From assembly GCA_016285615.1 (NCBI GenBank), contig JAEERB010000067.1, positions 1-12,599 of the forward strand: a DNA stretch of 12,599 nt. Direction: 5' to 3'. This document shows, one piece after another, positions 5,991-12,599 of the stretch (positions are counted from its first letter, which is position 1; the number at the start of each line of letters is the position of its first letter). The DNA comes from Bacteroidales bacterium (GTDB lineage: Bacteria; Bacteroidota; Bacteroidia; Bacteroidales; WCHB1-69). The notes under the pieces are model-generated. The model was given only the letters and a program-made list of their open reading frames with translations. It was not told the DNA's origin and did not search any database. The position numbers were made by a program, and so were the translations under genes.

Positions 5991-7454
5991 TTATTTGGTG
6001 GGGATGTTTTTCAAGGTCTCAACGAGGAAATCCCAGAATTTGCCCACGCTTTCGATGTTGACTCTTTCGTCGGGTGAGTGCGGGTGGCAGATGGTGGGTC
6101 CGAAGGAGATCATATCCCAATGCGGGTAGCAAACGCCAAACAGACCGCATTCCAGACCGGCGTGGATTGCCTTGATGGTCGGCTCGGTGCCGAATTTCTC
6201 CTTGTAAACCTTCAACATCGTGTTGAGGATGGGGGAGTCCATGTTGGGTTTCCAGCCCGGATAAGCACCGCTCAGGGTGATGGTGGCGCCAGCCAGTTCG
6301 GCGATGGCGGTCATCTTCTCGCCAACAGCCTCTTTAGCTGAGTCAACCGAGCTTCTTAACAAGCTGGCAGTGCTCAATTTGCCTCCTTCGATGGTGACAA
6401 CAGCCAGGTTGACAGAAGTCTCAACGAGGTCGGCCATGGCGTCGCTCATGCGCATAACGCCGTTAGGAAGGGCGAATACCATGTTCACAACCTTGCTTTG
6501 GCACTTCTCGCACATCACTTTGGCGGGCACGGCGATGGTGTCCAGAGTGATGCTTAAAGTGGGTTCGGTTTTGGCAAATTCCTTGGCGATAGTGTCGGAA
6601 AAGTCTTTTACGAAAGTGGCAAAAGCAGCGGCTTTGTCAGCGGGAACGGCCAGGTCGGCAACGGCTTCGCGTGGGATGGCGTTGCGCAGGCTGCCACCTT
6701 TGACGCAAGCGATGCGTGCACCGAAGTTGACGATGCTCTTTCTCAGGAAGCGGAACATTACCTTGTTGGCGTTGGCGCGACCGAGGGCAATGTCCATACC
6801 AGAGTGACCGCCCTTCAAACCAGTGATGCAGAGACGATAGCCCGTCATGCCGGCAGGCGTATCTACTTCGCTGTAGTCCATGTTAATGAGGGCATCCAAA
6901 CCGCCGGCGCAACCAACGTAGAGTTCGCCTTCGGTTTCGGAGTCGAGGTTGATGAGGATGTCGCCTTTGGCGAAGTTTTTCTGCAAGCCGAAAGCACCAG
7001 TCATACCAGTCTCTTCGTCAACAGTTACCAATACTTCGATAGGACCGTGGGCGATATCTTTGGAGAGCAGAACAGCCATGGCAGCCGAGCAGCCCATACC
7101 ATTGTCAGCACCCAGCGTGGTTCCGTTGGCGCGAACCCATCCGTCATTGCCAATAATAGGCTCGATGGGGTCGGTGAGAAAGTCGTGCTTCTTGTCGCTA
7201 TTGGCTTGGGGCACCATGTCGATGTGACCCTGCAGAATGACGGTCTTGCGGTTTTCCATGCCCGGAGTGGCAGGTTTGCGGAAAAGCAGGTTGCCGGTCT
7301 CATCTTGATGATATTCAATGTGGTTCTCTTCGGCCCACTTCTTTAACCATGCCAGAATTTTGCCTTCGTGTTTCGAAGGATGGGGATTGTCGCAAATGTG
7401 GGCAAAACAATCCCATACTGCTGAGGGATAAAGTTTTGAAAGTTCTTGGTTCAT
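5991..7454 (-). CDS. pepD: Aminoacyl-histidine dipeptidase (peptidase family M20C)
   Basis: This 487-residue zinc dipeptidase has the length and motif order of PepD, a cytoplasmic enzyme that cleaves dipeptides such as Xaa-His. Zinc ligands and catalytic residues are recognisable: GHIDM (His77, Asp79), GADNGMG (Asp117), DEETGMTG (Glu147, Glu148), NLDSE (Asp171) and HPHSPDE (His459). KGGHSGMD (214-221) is the conserved segment at the lid/dimerisation domain. No signal peptide is seen. The ATG at 7454 gives MNQELSKLYP, a natural start. The gene is divergent from the ABC ATPase and heads the leftward block, with tlyA 30 bases downstream. No key residue is missing. Confidence 0.95.
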   Translation of the reverse strand: MNQELSKLYPSAVWDCFAHICDNPHPSKHEGKILAWLKKWAEENHIEYHQDETGNLLFRKPATPGMENRKTVILQGHIDMVPQANSDKKHDFLTDPIEPIIGNDGWVRANGTTLGADNGMGCSAAMAVLLSKDIAHGPIEVLVTVDEETGMTGAFGLQKNFAKGDILINLDSETEGELYVGCAGGLDALINMDYSEVDTPAGMTGYRLCITGLKGGHSGMDIALGRANANKVMFRFLRKSIVNFGARIACVKGGSLRNAIPREAVADLAVPADKAAAFATFVKDFSDTIAKEFAKTEPTLSITLDTIAVPAKVMCEKCQSKVVNMVFALPNGVMRMSDAMADLVETSVNLAVVTIEGGKLSTASLLRSSVDSAKEAVGEKMTAIAELAGATITLSGAYPGWKPNMDSPILNTMLKVYKEKFGTEPTIKAIHAGLECGLFGVCYPHWDMISFGPTICHPHSPDERVNIESVGKFWDFLVETLKNIPTK

Positions 7455-7515
7455 AGTGTTTATGTTTTAATGATGAATTAATTGTTTAGTATCGTTGTTT
7501 TGCATAAAGCGATTG

Positions 7516-7523
7516 CAAATATA
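7516..7523 (-). promoter_or_regulatory. Putative -7 promoter box of pepD
   Basis: On the minus strand the sequence is TATATTTG, which fits TAnnTTTG, about 60 bases upstream of the pepD ATG. The best -33 candidate is imperfect (ATTG on the minus strand near 7546-7549) and lies within the AT-rich repeat island. The call is based on consensus and position only. Confidence 0.4.
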
Positions 7524-7528
7524 AGAAT

Positions 7529-7556
7529 TATCAATGGTAAATTATCAATTATAAAT
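7529..7556. repeat. AT-rich 14-base tandem repeat in the pepD/lolD divergent region
   Basis: Two consecutive 14-base units, TATCAATGGTAAAT (7529-7542) and TATCAATTATAAAT (7543-7556), differ at only two positions. The island sits between the two putative divergent -7 boxes. It shares the TATCAATTA core and the 14-base period with the island at 3056-3092. Confidence 0.7.
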
Positions 7557-7566
7557 TGTTTTGTGT

Positions 7567-7574
7567 TATCTTTG
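7567..7574 (+). promoter_or_regulatory. Putative -7 promoter box of the LolD-type ATPase gene
   Basis: TATCTTTG fits the Bacteroidota TAnnTTTG consensus and is followed by GCG, then an AT-rich leader of fewer than 20 bases before the ATG at 7593. No good -33 TTTG is present at the usual spacing. The same octamer recurs just upstream of lepA (11687-11694), which supports it as a genuine signal in this genome. Confidence 0.5.
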
Positions 7575-7592
7575 CGTCATATTTTTTAGCAA

Positions 7593-8243
7593 ATGATTGA
7601 AGTTCGGAATATTGAAAAAAGTTACGGCTCTTTAAAGGTGTTAAAGGGCGTGAATCTGACGGTTGAAAAGTCGCAAGTGGTGACGATTGTAGGCGCTTCG
7701 GGTGCGGGCAAGTCCACGCTGCTGCACTTGATTGGTGCGCTCGACAAGCCCGACAGTGGCGAGATTCTCATCGAAGGCACCAACCTCGGTAAACTGTCCG
7801 ACCGTGAGCTGTCGGCTTTCCGTAACCAGCATATCGGTTTCGTGTTCCAATTTCATCACCTGCTGCCCGAGTTTACGGCGGCTGAAAATGTGGCGCTGCC
7901 CGCTCTCATTGCCGGCAAAAGTCGCAAGGATGCGCTGAAAGAGGCCGACCGCCTGCTCGATTTCCTCAAACTGAGTGATCGTGCCCATCACAAACCATCA
8001 GAACTCTCTGGCGGTGAGCAACAACGCGTGTCGGTGGCTCGCGCTCTCATCAATAATCCGATGCTGATTCTGGCAGACGAGCCGTCGGGCAATCTGGATT
8101 CTGAAAATGCTAAGAAATTACACCAATTATTCTTCGATCTGCGTGATAATTTTCACCAGACATTTATCGTAGTAACTCATAATGAGGAACTTTCGCAACT
8201 CTCCGACCGCCGTATCGTGATGAAGGACGGCGTGGTGCTGTAA
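7593..8243 (+). CDS. lolD: ABC transporter ATP-binding protein, LolD-type
   Basis: This 216-residue ABC ATPase has all nucleotide-binding motifs in order: Walker [10 protein letters not shown] (34-42), Q-loop VFQ (Gln86), signature LSGGEQQR (138-145), Walker [14 protein letters not shown] (158-170) and the switch His196 in VVTH. The [13 protein letters not shown] segment (91-103) and the compact size without extra domains place it in the LolD/MacB/FtsE group. These ATPases power FtsX-like permeases that extract lipoproteins from the inner membrane or drive related transport. No permease gene is adjacent, so the partner must be encoded elsewhere and the LolD assignment is by family resemblance. 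It is divergent from pepD and ends 2 bases from the stop of the opposing rpe gene. Confidence 0.9.
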   Translation: MIEVRNIEKSYGSLKVLKGVNLTVEKSQVVTIVGASGAGKSTLLHLIGALDKPDSGEILIEGTNLGKLSDRELSAFRNQHIGFVFQFHHLLPEFTAAENVALPALIAGKSRKDALKEADRLLDFLKLSDRAHHKPSELSGGEQQRVSVARALINNPMLILADEPSGNLDSENAKKLHQLFFDLRDNFHQTFIVVTHNEELSQLSDRRIVMKDGVVL

Positions 8244-8245
8244 TC

Positions 8246-8911
8246 CTATTTCTTTCTTGAGTCAGCCTTCTTGAGCGTCTCGATGCGCTCCAGCGGATTG
8301 TCGGCCTTGAAGACGTAGTTGCCGGCCACCAGCACATCGGCACCCGCCTTGACGAGCTTGGGAGCTGTGTCGGCATCTACACCGCCATCCACTTCTATCA
8401 ACGCCTGTGAACCGCTCTTGATAATCAGTTCGCGCAGTTTTTCGATCTTCTTCAAACTCTGCTCGATGAATTTTTGTCCGCCGAAACCCGGGTTAACAGA
8501 CATGACCAGTACCATGTCCAGGTCTTGGATGATGTCCTCGAGGAAACTTACAGGGGTATGAGGGTTAAGGGCCACACCGGCCAGCATGTCCTCTGCCTTG
8601 ATTTGATGTACGGTGCGGTGCAGGTGAGTGCATGCCTCCCAATGTACGGTGAGCAGGTCGGCACCGGCTTTCTTGAACTCGGCAATGTAGCGCTCCGGCT
8701 GTACAATCATAAGGTGCACATCCAGCGGCTTTTCAGCGGCACTGGCAATGGCCTTGATGACGGGCATGCCAAATGAGTAGTTGGGAACGAAAAGGCCGTC
8801 CATAATGTCCAAGTGGAACCAGTCGGCTTTCGACTCGTTAACCATCAGAATGTCGTCTTTTAAATGGCAAAAGTCGGCAGAAAGCATCGAAGGGGCAATG
8901 ATAGGTTTCAT
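8246..8911 (-). CDS. rpe: Ribulose-phosphate 3-epimerase
   Basis: This 221-residue TIM-barrel enzyme interconverts D-ribulose 5-phosphate and D-xylulose 5-phosphate in the pentose phosphate pathway. Diagnostic segments are IAPSMLSADF (5-14), HLDIMDGLFVPN (33-44) with metal/catalytic His33 and Asp35, DVHLM (64-68; His66), MSVNPGFGGQKF (137-148) and EVDGG (173-177; Asp175), then the phosphate-binding VAGNYVF (195-201). All expected metal ligands (H33, D35, H66, D175) are present and the length is normal. The ATG at 8911 gives MKPIIAPSML, the typical N-terminus. The DUF4270 gene lies upstream on the same strand by 87 bases. No TAnnTTTG box is seen in that gap, so it may be read through from upstream. 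Confidence 0.96.
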   Translation of the reverse strand: MKPIIAPSMLSADFCHLKDDILMVNESKADWFHLDIMDGLFVPNYSFGMPVIKAIASAAEKPLDVHLMIVQPERYIAEFKKAGADLLTVHWEACTHLHRTVHQIKAEDMLAGVALNPHTPVSFLEDIIQDLDMVLVMSVNPGFGGQKFIEQSLKKIEKLRELIIKSGSQALIEVDGGVDADTAPKLVKAGADVLVAGNYVFKADNPLERIETLKKADSRKK

Positions 8912-8927
8912 ATAGCGTAATTTTTTT

Positions 8928-8986
8928 GCCTGTTCAGGCGACGATACTATACGTAATGTTATGTTGTGATAGGTAAAAGACTATCA
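8928..8986 (-). other. Two short inverted repeats between the DUF4270 gene and rpe
   Basis: The 87-base gap holds GCCTG/CAGGC (8928-8939), a short hairpin flanked on one side by a run of seven T on the + strand, and TGATAG/CTATCA (8967-8972 and 8981-8986) around an 8-base loop. On the transcribed minus strand neither is followed by a U-run, so neither is a convincing terminator for the DUF4270 gene. They could be leader structures of rpe or chance. Confidence 0.3.
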
Positions 8987-8998
8987 GTCAGTATGATA

Positions 8999-10324
8999 TT
9001 AGTATGTTGTGTAAGAAATCTCAAGACGGAGACGTTTGTCGTAGTCGATTTCGTCGGGCTTGGGCCCGCAGAAAATCAGTCGGTTGGCTCTGACACTGGC
9101 GCCGCTAACAACCAGATTGATGCCGTTGTTAGGAAGGATGCCATTCATCACTTGTTGTACATATCGTGTTATACGGAATCTGTATTCCTTCTTTTTCTCA
9201 TTGTAGATGCCACCAAAATAGGCGCTGCTGGTCAAGGAGGCGTCGTCGGGCAACTTGAGCAGGGAGCCGTCATTGCCAATGGCTTGCAAACCGAGGTTAT
9301 AGGGGGTATTGAAATAGTCGGGGTCGTTGGAGATATTGGTGATGACCAGTTCGGCTTTGTTGATGACCACTTTCTTGTCGGCGATGTTCTTCAGTGATTG
9401 TTGCAGGTTGGGCATCTTAATCACCGTCTTGACGCCAGCGGTGGCTTGTGCGTATAATACCTTGTCACCCAATTCTCTGCGTTCGTTCAGCACTTGGTTC
9501 TTAAAGTCCATCGAGGCATTGTTGTAATCGTTGTGGTCGAAATGGGTGTAGTACATGCAGTTTTTGGCAATGGGGAAGGTGTACGATTTGTGGGCTCCAC
9601 CACTTTCGGTGTAGTGGATTTCCAATCCAGAAAGGGCTGCTGTCAGAGCCACATAAACCAGGTTCCCCGTGGAGGAAGAACTGCGGGCGGTAACATACAA
9701 TCCTCGCAAACAATCTCTTACATCTTCAACTTTGCTAAATGTCTGCTTGTTAAGGAAACGTTGTCCCAATTCATCGGCGAGACGAATGGAGAAGTAGGAG
9801 GGCACATAGCCCGTGTCAACTGGTATGTAGGTGGTCGGCTTCGGTCGCAGCGTGTAAGAACGCTGGTAGGTCAGATTGATGAAGTCGGTTGTGCTAGTGC
9901 TGTAATTGTAGTAGAGCGAGTCTTTCATATCGTCAGTCACCTCATACACTTCAAGTGTGATGGGTGACAGCGTGTCGCCGAAAAAGCCGTTGTAGCGCAA
10001 ACTCAAACGTACCGAGTCGATGGTGGCGCCAGAGGTGAAATCCACGGTGCCGCTTTTCAACTCAAACTGGGTGTAAAAACTGGCGATGGTCCTGCCGAAG
10101 ACAGGGTCGTTCACGCAGCCGACAATGCAGTTGGCCACTTTGCTGGTCACCAGGCTGTCGTTACGCATCGAGTAAGCAACGATGGTGGTGGTGTCGTTAA
10201 AGTTGTTGCCCAACAAGATGTTACCGTCTTGCAAGTTGAGACCAATCTGGTCGATTTCCCTGACGCAACCGGAAAGTGCCATCCAGGCGGCCAAGACGAG
10301 ATAAATGATAGAAAAGCGTTTCAT
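8999..10324 (-). CDS. DUF4270 family lipoprotein
   Basis: I choose the ATG at 10324 (441 residues) over a TTG at 10339, because it gives a clean lipoprotein signal: MKRF, a hydrophobic stretch, then the lipobox LSGC with the lipidated Cys at residue 20. The mature protein would be anchored in the cell envelope. The rest is rich in Thr, Ser, Tyr and Asn and in beta-strand-like segments, with no catalytic motif that I recognise. Overall make-up and the neighbouring glycogen-synthase-like gene match DUF4270, a family of unknown function characteristic of Bacteroidota. The residues after the Cys (VREID) do not clearly match a surface-export signal, so which membrane face it occupies is open. It lies 27 bases downstream of the glycogen-synthase-like gene, so the two are probably co-transcribed. 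Confidence 0.82.
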   Translation of the reverse strand: MKRFSIIYLVLAAWMALSGCVREIDQIGLNLQDGNILLGNNFNDTTTIVAYSMRNDSLVTSKVANCIVGCVNDPVFGRTIASFYTQFELKSGTVDFTSGATIDSVRLSLRYNGFFGDTLSPITLEVYEVTDDMKDSLYYNYSTSTTDFINLTYQRSYTLRPKPTTYIPVDTGYVPSYFSIRLADELGQRFLNKQTFSKVEDVRDCLRGLYVTARSSSSTGNLVYVALTAALSGLEIHYTESGGAHKSYTFPIAKNCMYYTHFDHNDYNNASMDFKNQVLNERRELGDKVLYAQATAGVKTVIKMPNLQQSLKNIADKKVVINKAELVITNISNDPDYFNTPYNLGLQAIGNDGSLLKLPDDASLTSSAYFGGIYNEKKKEYRFRITRYVQQVMNGILPNNGINLVVSGASVRANRLIFCGPKPDEIDYDKRLRLEISYTTY

Positions 10325-10351
10325 GATCAGGCGAGTCAAAAAACCAGACGA

Positions 10352-11161
10352 TTATAGTTGAAGCACAGTGTTGTAAAAGTCGTTGTAAGCATCTACATAA
10401 TCCTCGCTGTCGGGATGGATGAGGTGTGGCTTGTCAGAGGTTAACACAAAGTTTTGCAGATTCTTCTTCACTTCGGGATGCCCAATGACAACTGCATCGG
10501 AGAATTTAACCGCAGCTTTGGTAATGTTGTCAAAATCAGGGTTTTTATAAAGTGGGAGATACTCTTTGGGTATGCCCGTGATTTTCAGTTTCTTACCAAA
10601 GGAACTGGAGAATTTTTCCTTGAATTGGTCGGCATAAATGGAATAGATCAACTTGGTGTCTTGGAACAAAGGATCGTCTTTGTAGCAAGTCTTGATGAAA
10701 ATAGGAACCAGTGAGCTAATCCAGCCGTGGCAATGGATGATGTCGGGAATCCATCCCAGTTTGCGAACGGTCTCGATGACGCCTTTGGCGAAAAAGAGCA
10801 CCCGAGAGTCGTTATCGGCGAAAAATTCGCCTTTCTCATCGCGGAACAACTGTTTGCGCTTGAAGAAATCTTCACTGTCGATAAAGTAAACCTGCATCTT
10901 AACCGACTGCAACGAAGCAACTTTGATAATCAACGGATGGTCAGCATCTTCAATGATGATGTTCTGACCTGATAGACGGATGACTTCGTGCAACAGGTTC
11001 TTTCGTTCGTTAATACATCCGTATTTGGGCATGAAAGTTCGAATTTCGTTTTCTTTCTCCTGAATACTCTGCGGAAGAAAACGACAAATCTTTGAAATAT
11101 AACTTTCTTCGAGATACGGATAAATCTCGGAGGTGATGTAAAGGATCTTTTTTCGTGCCAT
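10352..11161 (-). CDS. Glycogen/starch synthase-like protein, N-terminal (GT5) domain only
   Basis: This 269-residue protein resembles only the N-terminal Rossmann half of GT5 glycogen synthase (GlgA, normally about 480 residues). It starts KKILYITSEIYPYLE (4-18), which aligns with the GlgA beginning. At the place of the KxGGLGD nucleotide-sugar motif it reads ESYISKICRFLP (19-30), so that motif is lost. The HAHDW-type segment survives as HCHGW (143-147) after a WIPDII strand. The C-terminal GT-B half, with the sugar-nucleotide site, is absent. The stop is followed at once by the DUF4270 gene, so there is no trace of a frameshifted second half. From memory, short proteins of this kind are found in Bacteroidota annotated as glycogen synthase. 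Glucosyltransfer by this protein alone is unlikely; a binding or regulatory role is inference. Confidence 0.82.
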   Translation of the reverse strand: MARKKILYITSEIYPYLEESYISKICRFLPQSIQEKENEIRTFMPKYGCINERKNLLHEVIRLSGQNIIIEDADHPLIIKVASLQSVKMQVYFIDSEDFFKRKQLFRDEKGEFFADNDSRVLFFAKGVIETVRKLGWIPDIIHCHGWISSLVPIFIKTCYKDDPLFQDTKLIYSIYADQFKEKFSSSFGKKLKITGIPKEYLPLYKNPDFDNITKAAVKFSDAVVIGHPEVKKNLQNFVLTSDKPHLIHPDSEDYVDAYNDFYNTVLQL

Positions 11162-11178
11162 ATTCTAATATCAATGTG

Positions 11179-11186
11179 CAAAAATA
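11179..11186 (-). promoter_or_regulatory. Putative -7 promoter box of the glycogen-synthase-like/DUF4270 operon
   Basis: On the minus strand the octamer is TATTTTTG, matching TAnnTTTG and identical to the box proposed for gatE. It lies 18 bases upstream of the ATG at 11161. No -33 TTTG is present at standard spacing. It sits in a very A-rich stretch, so chance matches are possible. Confidence 0.4.
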
Positions 11187-11331
11187 TAAAAAAAAAATGA
11201 CATAATTGTTACTCTTTTGAAAGATTTTTTTTGAGATTGTTTTGTTGGAGGTTCATTAATAGGATATTATGCCGCTTGAACGGCTCATTTTCTTCTTGTG
11301 TGGACACGGAAGCACTTTGCACTTAATTTGC

Positions 11332-11339
11332 TACTTTTG
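11332..11339 (+). promoter_or_regulatory. Putative -7 promoter box of the PQ-loop-like gene
   Basis: TACTTTTG fits TAnnTTTG and lies 36 bases upstream of the ATG at 11375. No -33 TTTG at the usual spacing is seen. The rest of the 213-base divergent gap (11162-11374) is AT-rich and contains only a weak 4-bp hairpin (GCCG...CGGC near 11271-11284) and no gene I can support. Confidence 0.4.
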
Positions 11340-11374
11340 CAGTCGTTTTTTTGACCAAAATAAATTTGATTTTT

Positions 11375-11671
11375 ATGAGTGGATTTAGCATTTGGGAAAT
11401 ATTGATGCTGCTGTGCTTCGCCTGCAGTTGGCCCGTTTCCATTGTGAAAGCGCTGCGCACGAAGATTGTTGTAGGCAAAAGCCCCTTTTTTATGATGATG
11501 ATTATCATTGGCTACGTGTTCGGCATTATCCATAAGATATTGTATAATCCTGATATTGTGACCTTCCTGTGGGCGTTCAATATGATTTTGGTGATGGTGG
11601 ACCTCTTCCTCTATTTCCTTTATATTGGCGACAATAAGAAACAGATGGCCGCCAAGTCGGAGAACAAATAG
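11375..11671 (+). CDS. Small three-helix membrane protein, PQ-loop/SemiSWEET-like
   Basis: This 98-residue protein has three predicted membrane helices (about residues 6-24, 37-55 and 63-84) and a charged C-terminal tail. After helix 1 comes [20 protein letters not shown] (17-36), followed by [11 protein letters not shown] (46-56). This resembles a PQ-loop repeat, with WPV in place of the usual PQ and the K-S turn before helix 2. Three helices and about 95 residues match a single SemiSWEET unit, a family in which two subunits form a small sugar carrier. Similarity is by pattern only and the substrate is unknown. The ATG at 11375 is preferred over a TTG at 11351, which would put nine extra polar residues ahead of helix 1. 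lepA follows after 29 bases on the same strand. Confidence 0.7.
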   Translation: MSGFSIWEILMLLCFACSWPVSIVKALRTKIVVGKSPFFMMMIIIGYVFGIIHKILYNPDIVTFLWAFNMILVMVDLFLYFLYIGDNKKQMAAKSENK

Positions 11672-11686
11672 TTCCCAAAAAAATTG

Positions 11687-11694
11687 TATCTTTG
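11687..11694 (+). promoter_or_regulatory. Putative -7 promoter box just upstream of lepA
   Basis: TATCTTTG, identical to the box at 7567-7574, ends only 6 bases before the lepA ATG at 11701. If it is a true -7 element, transcription would begin within a few bases of the start codon and give a nearly leaderless lepA transcript, in addition to any read-through from the PQ-loop-like gene. No -33 TTTG is found at standard spacing. Confidence 0.45.
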
Positions 11695-11700
11695 CGCTCG

Positions 11701-12599
11701 ATGAAACATATACGCAATTTTTGTATTATAGCCCATATCGATCATGGTAAGAGCACTTTGGCCGACAGGTTGTTGCAAGTGACTGGCACTGTTGCCGATC
11801 GTGATTTTCAGGACCAGGTGCTGGACGACATGGATTTGGAACGCGAACGCGGCATCACCATCAAGAGCCACGCCATCCAGATGAATTACAAACACAATGG
11901 CGAGAATTATGTGCTGAACCTGATCGACACTCCCGGCCATGTCGATTTCTCGTACGAGGTGTCGCGTGCCATTGCCGCCTGTGAAGGTGCCCTGTTGCTG
12001 GTGGATGCTACGCAAGGTGTTCAGGCACAGACCATCTCCAATCTCTATTTGGCTATTGATAACAATCTGGAAATCATTCCAGTACTGAATAAAATGGATA
12101 TGCCCTCCGCCATGCCCGACGAGGTGAAAGACCAGATTGTGGATCTGTTGGGCTGCGACGAGTCGGAAATCTTGGAAGCCAGTGGCAAAACTGGCTATGG
12201 CGTGGATGCGATTCTGGAAGCTATCGTTGAGAAGATTCCCGCCCCCAAGGGCGATCCCGATGCTCCACTGCAAGCGCTCATCTTCGACTCTATCTTCAAT
12301 TCGTATCGCGGCATCATTTCCTACTTCCGTATCTTTAACGGCACCATCCATGCCAATGATTTTGTGAAGTTTATGGCGACTGAAAAGTCGTACAACGCCG
12401 ATGAAATTGGTGTGCTCCGTATGAAACAGGAACCCAAACAGGTGCTCTCGGCAGGTGATGTCGGCTATATCATTTCGGGTATCAAGACATCAACGGAAGT
12501 GCGTGTGGGTGATACAATTACGCATGTCAACAGACCTTGTCAAGAGGCAGTGGCCGGCTTTGAAGAGGTGAAGCCTATGCTCTTCGCCGGTGTCTACCC
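11701..12599 (+). CDS. lepA: Translation elongation factor 4 (LepA), N-terminal part
   Basis: The frame is open from the ATG at 11701 to the window end: 299 codons of a protein normally about 600 long, so the C-terminal half is outside. EF4 is a ribosome-associated GTPase that acts in translation. GTPase motifs are intact: G1 AHIDHGKST (11-19), switch [12 protein letters not shown] (47-57), G3 DTPGHVDF (76-83) and G4 NKMD (130-133). G5 reads SGKTG (161-165) in place of the usual SAKTG. Domain II follows from about residue 190 ([13 protein letters not shown], 192-204). Absence of an EF-G-type G' insertion and the [15 protein letters not shown] start favour LepA over EF-G or TypA. No frameshift or stop is seen. 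Confidence 0.97.
   Translation, partial: MKHIRNFCIIAHIDHGKSTLADRLLQVTGTVADRDFQDQVLDDMDLERERGITIKSHAIQMNYKHNGENYVLNLIDTPGHVDFSYEVSRAIAACEGALLLVDATQGVQAQTISNLYLAIDNNLEIIPVLNKMDMPSAMPDEVKDQIVDLLGCDESEILEASGKTGYGVDAILEAIVEKIPAPKGDPDAPLQALIFDSIFNSYRGIISYFRIFNGTIHANDFVKFMATEKSYNADEIGVLRMKQEPKQVLSAGDVGYIISGIKTSTEVRVGDTITHVNRPCQEAVAGFEEVKPMLFAGVY

Noticed and set aside
10352..11161. Glycogen-synthase-like gene as a pseudogene cut by a frameshift
   Set aside because: The end is clean, no remainder of GlgA is visible in any frame downstream before the DUF4270 gene, and the frame is uninterrupted. A stable short form is more likely.
11285..11533. Small minus-strand frames of 61-82 codons opposite the PQ-loop-like gene
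   Set aside because: They overlap a better-supported membrane protein gene and have no hydrophobic or domain pattern. The His/Asn-rich sequence arises from reading the other strand.
11620..12351. A 243-codon minus-strand frame opposite lepA
   Set aside because: It is antisense to the lepA GTPase domain, which has all its G motifs. The reverse frame shows no recognisable domain.

Overview
The window looks like a chromosomal segment of a member of the Bacteroidota, most likely the order Bacteroidales. The case rests on three things: a DUF4270 lipoprotein paired with a short glycogen-synthase-like protein, several intergenic boxes that fit the Bacteroidota -7 consensus TAnnTTTG, and gene starts without clear Shine-Dalgarno sequences. 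The genus cannot be told from the sequence. There is no insertion sequence, phage gene, CRISPR array, tRNA or rRNA. Every gap between genes is shorter than 300 bases.

Layout from left to right: (1) 2-292 (+) is the C-terminal end of a TPR protein. (2) 350-835 (+) is a non-haem ferritin with all its ferroxidase residues. It is followed by a GC-rich palindrome and a strong hairpin that can serve as a terminator in both directions. (3) A long leftward block runs from 7454 down to 933: pepD dipeptidase, tlyA-type rRNA methyltransferase, gatE, gatD, and a cytidylate-kinase-like gene. (4) 7593-8243 (+) is a LolD-type ABC ATPase, divergent from pepD and convergent with rpe. (5) 8246-11161 (-) holds rpe, a DUF4270 lipoprotein and a glycogen-synthase-like protein reduced to an N-terminal half. 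(6) 11375-12599 (+) holds a three-helix PQ-loop/SemiSWEET-like membrane protein and the first 299 codons of lepA (EF4), cut by the window edge.

The most striking content is gatE-gatD. These encode the two subunits of the archaeal-type Glu-tRNA(Gln) amidotransferase, which differs from the bacterial GatCAB enzyme. Both look intact, and the GatD asparaginase-type catalytic residues are present. The kinase-like gene follows gatD after only 5 bases and is probably in the same transcript. GatD would release ammonia from an amide donor, and GatE would activate Glu-tRNA(Gln) and use that ammonia to make Gln-tRNA(Gln). Whether this organism also has GlnRS or GatCAB, and so what the enzyme is for, cannot be seen here.

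The rest is mostly housekeeping: iron storage, peptide turnover, ribosome modification, lipoprotein transport, the pentose phosphate pathway and translation elongation. Two less ordinary items are the degenerate glycogen-synthase-like protein, which lacks the KxGG nucleotide-sugar motif, and two AT-rich intergenic islands that share a 14-base repeat period.
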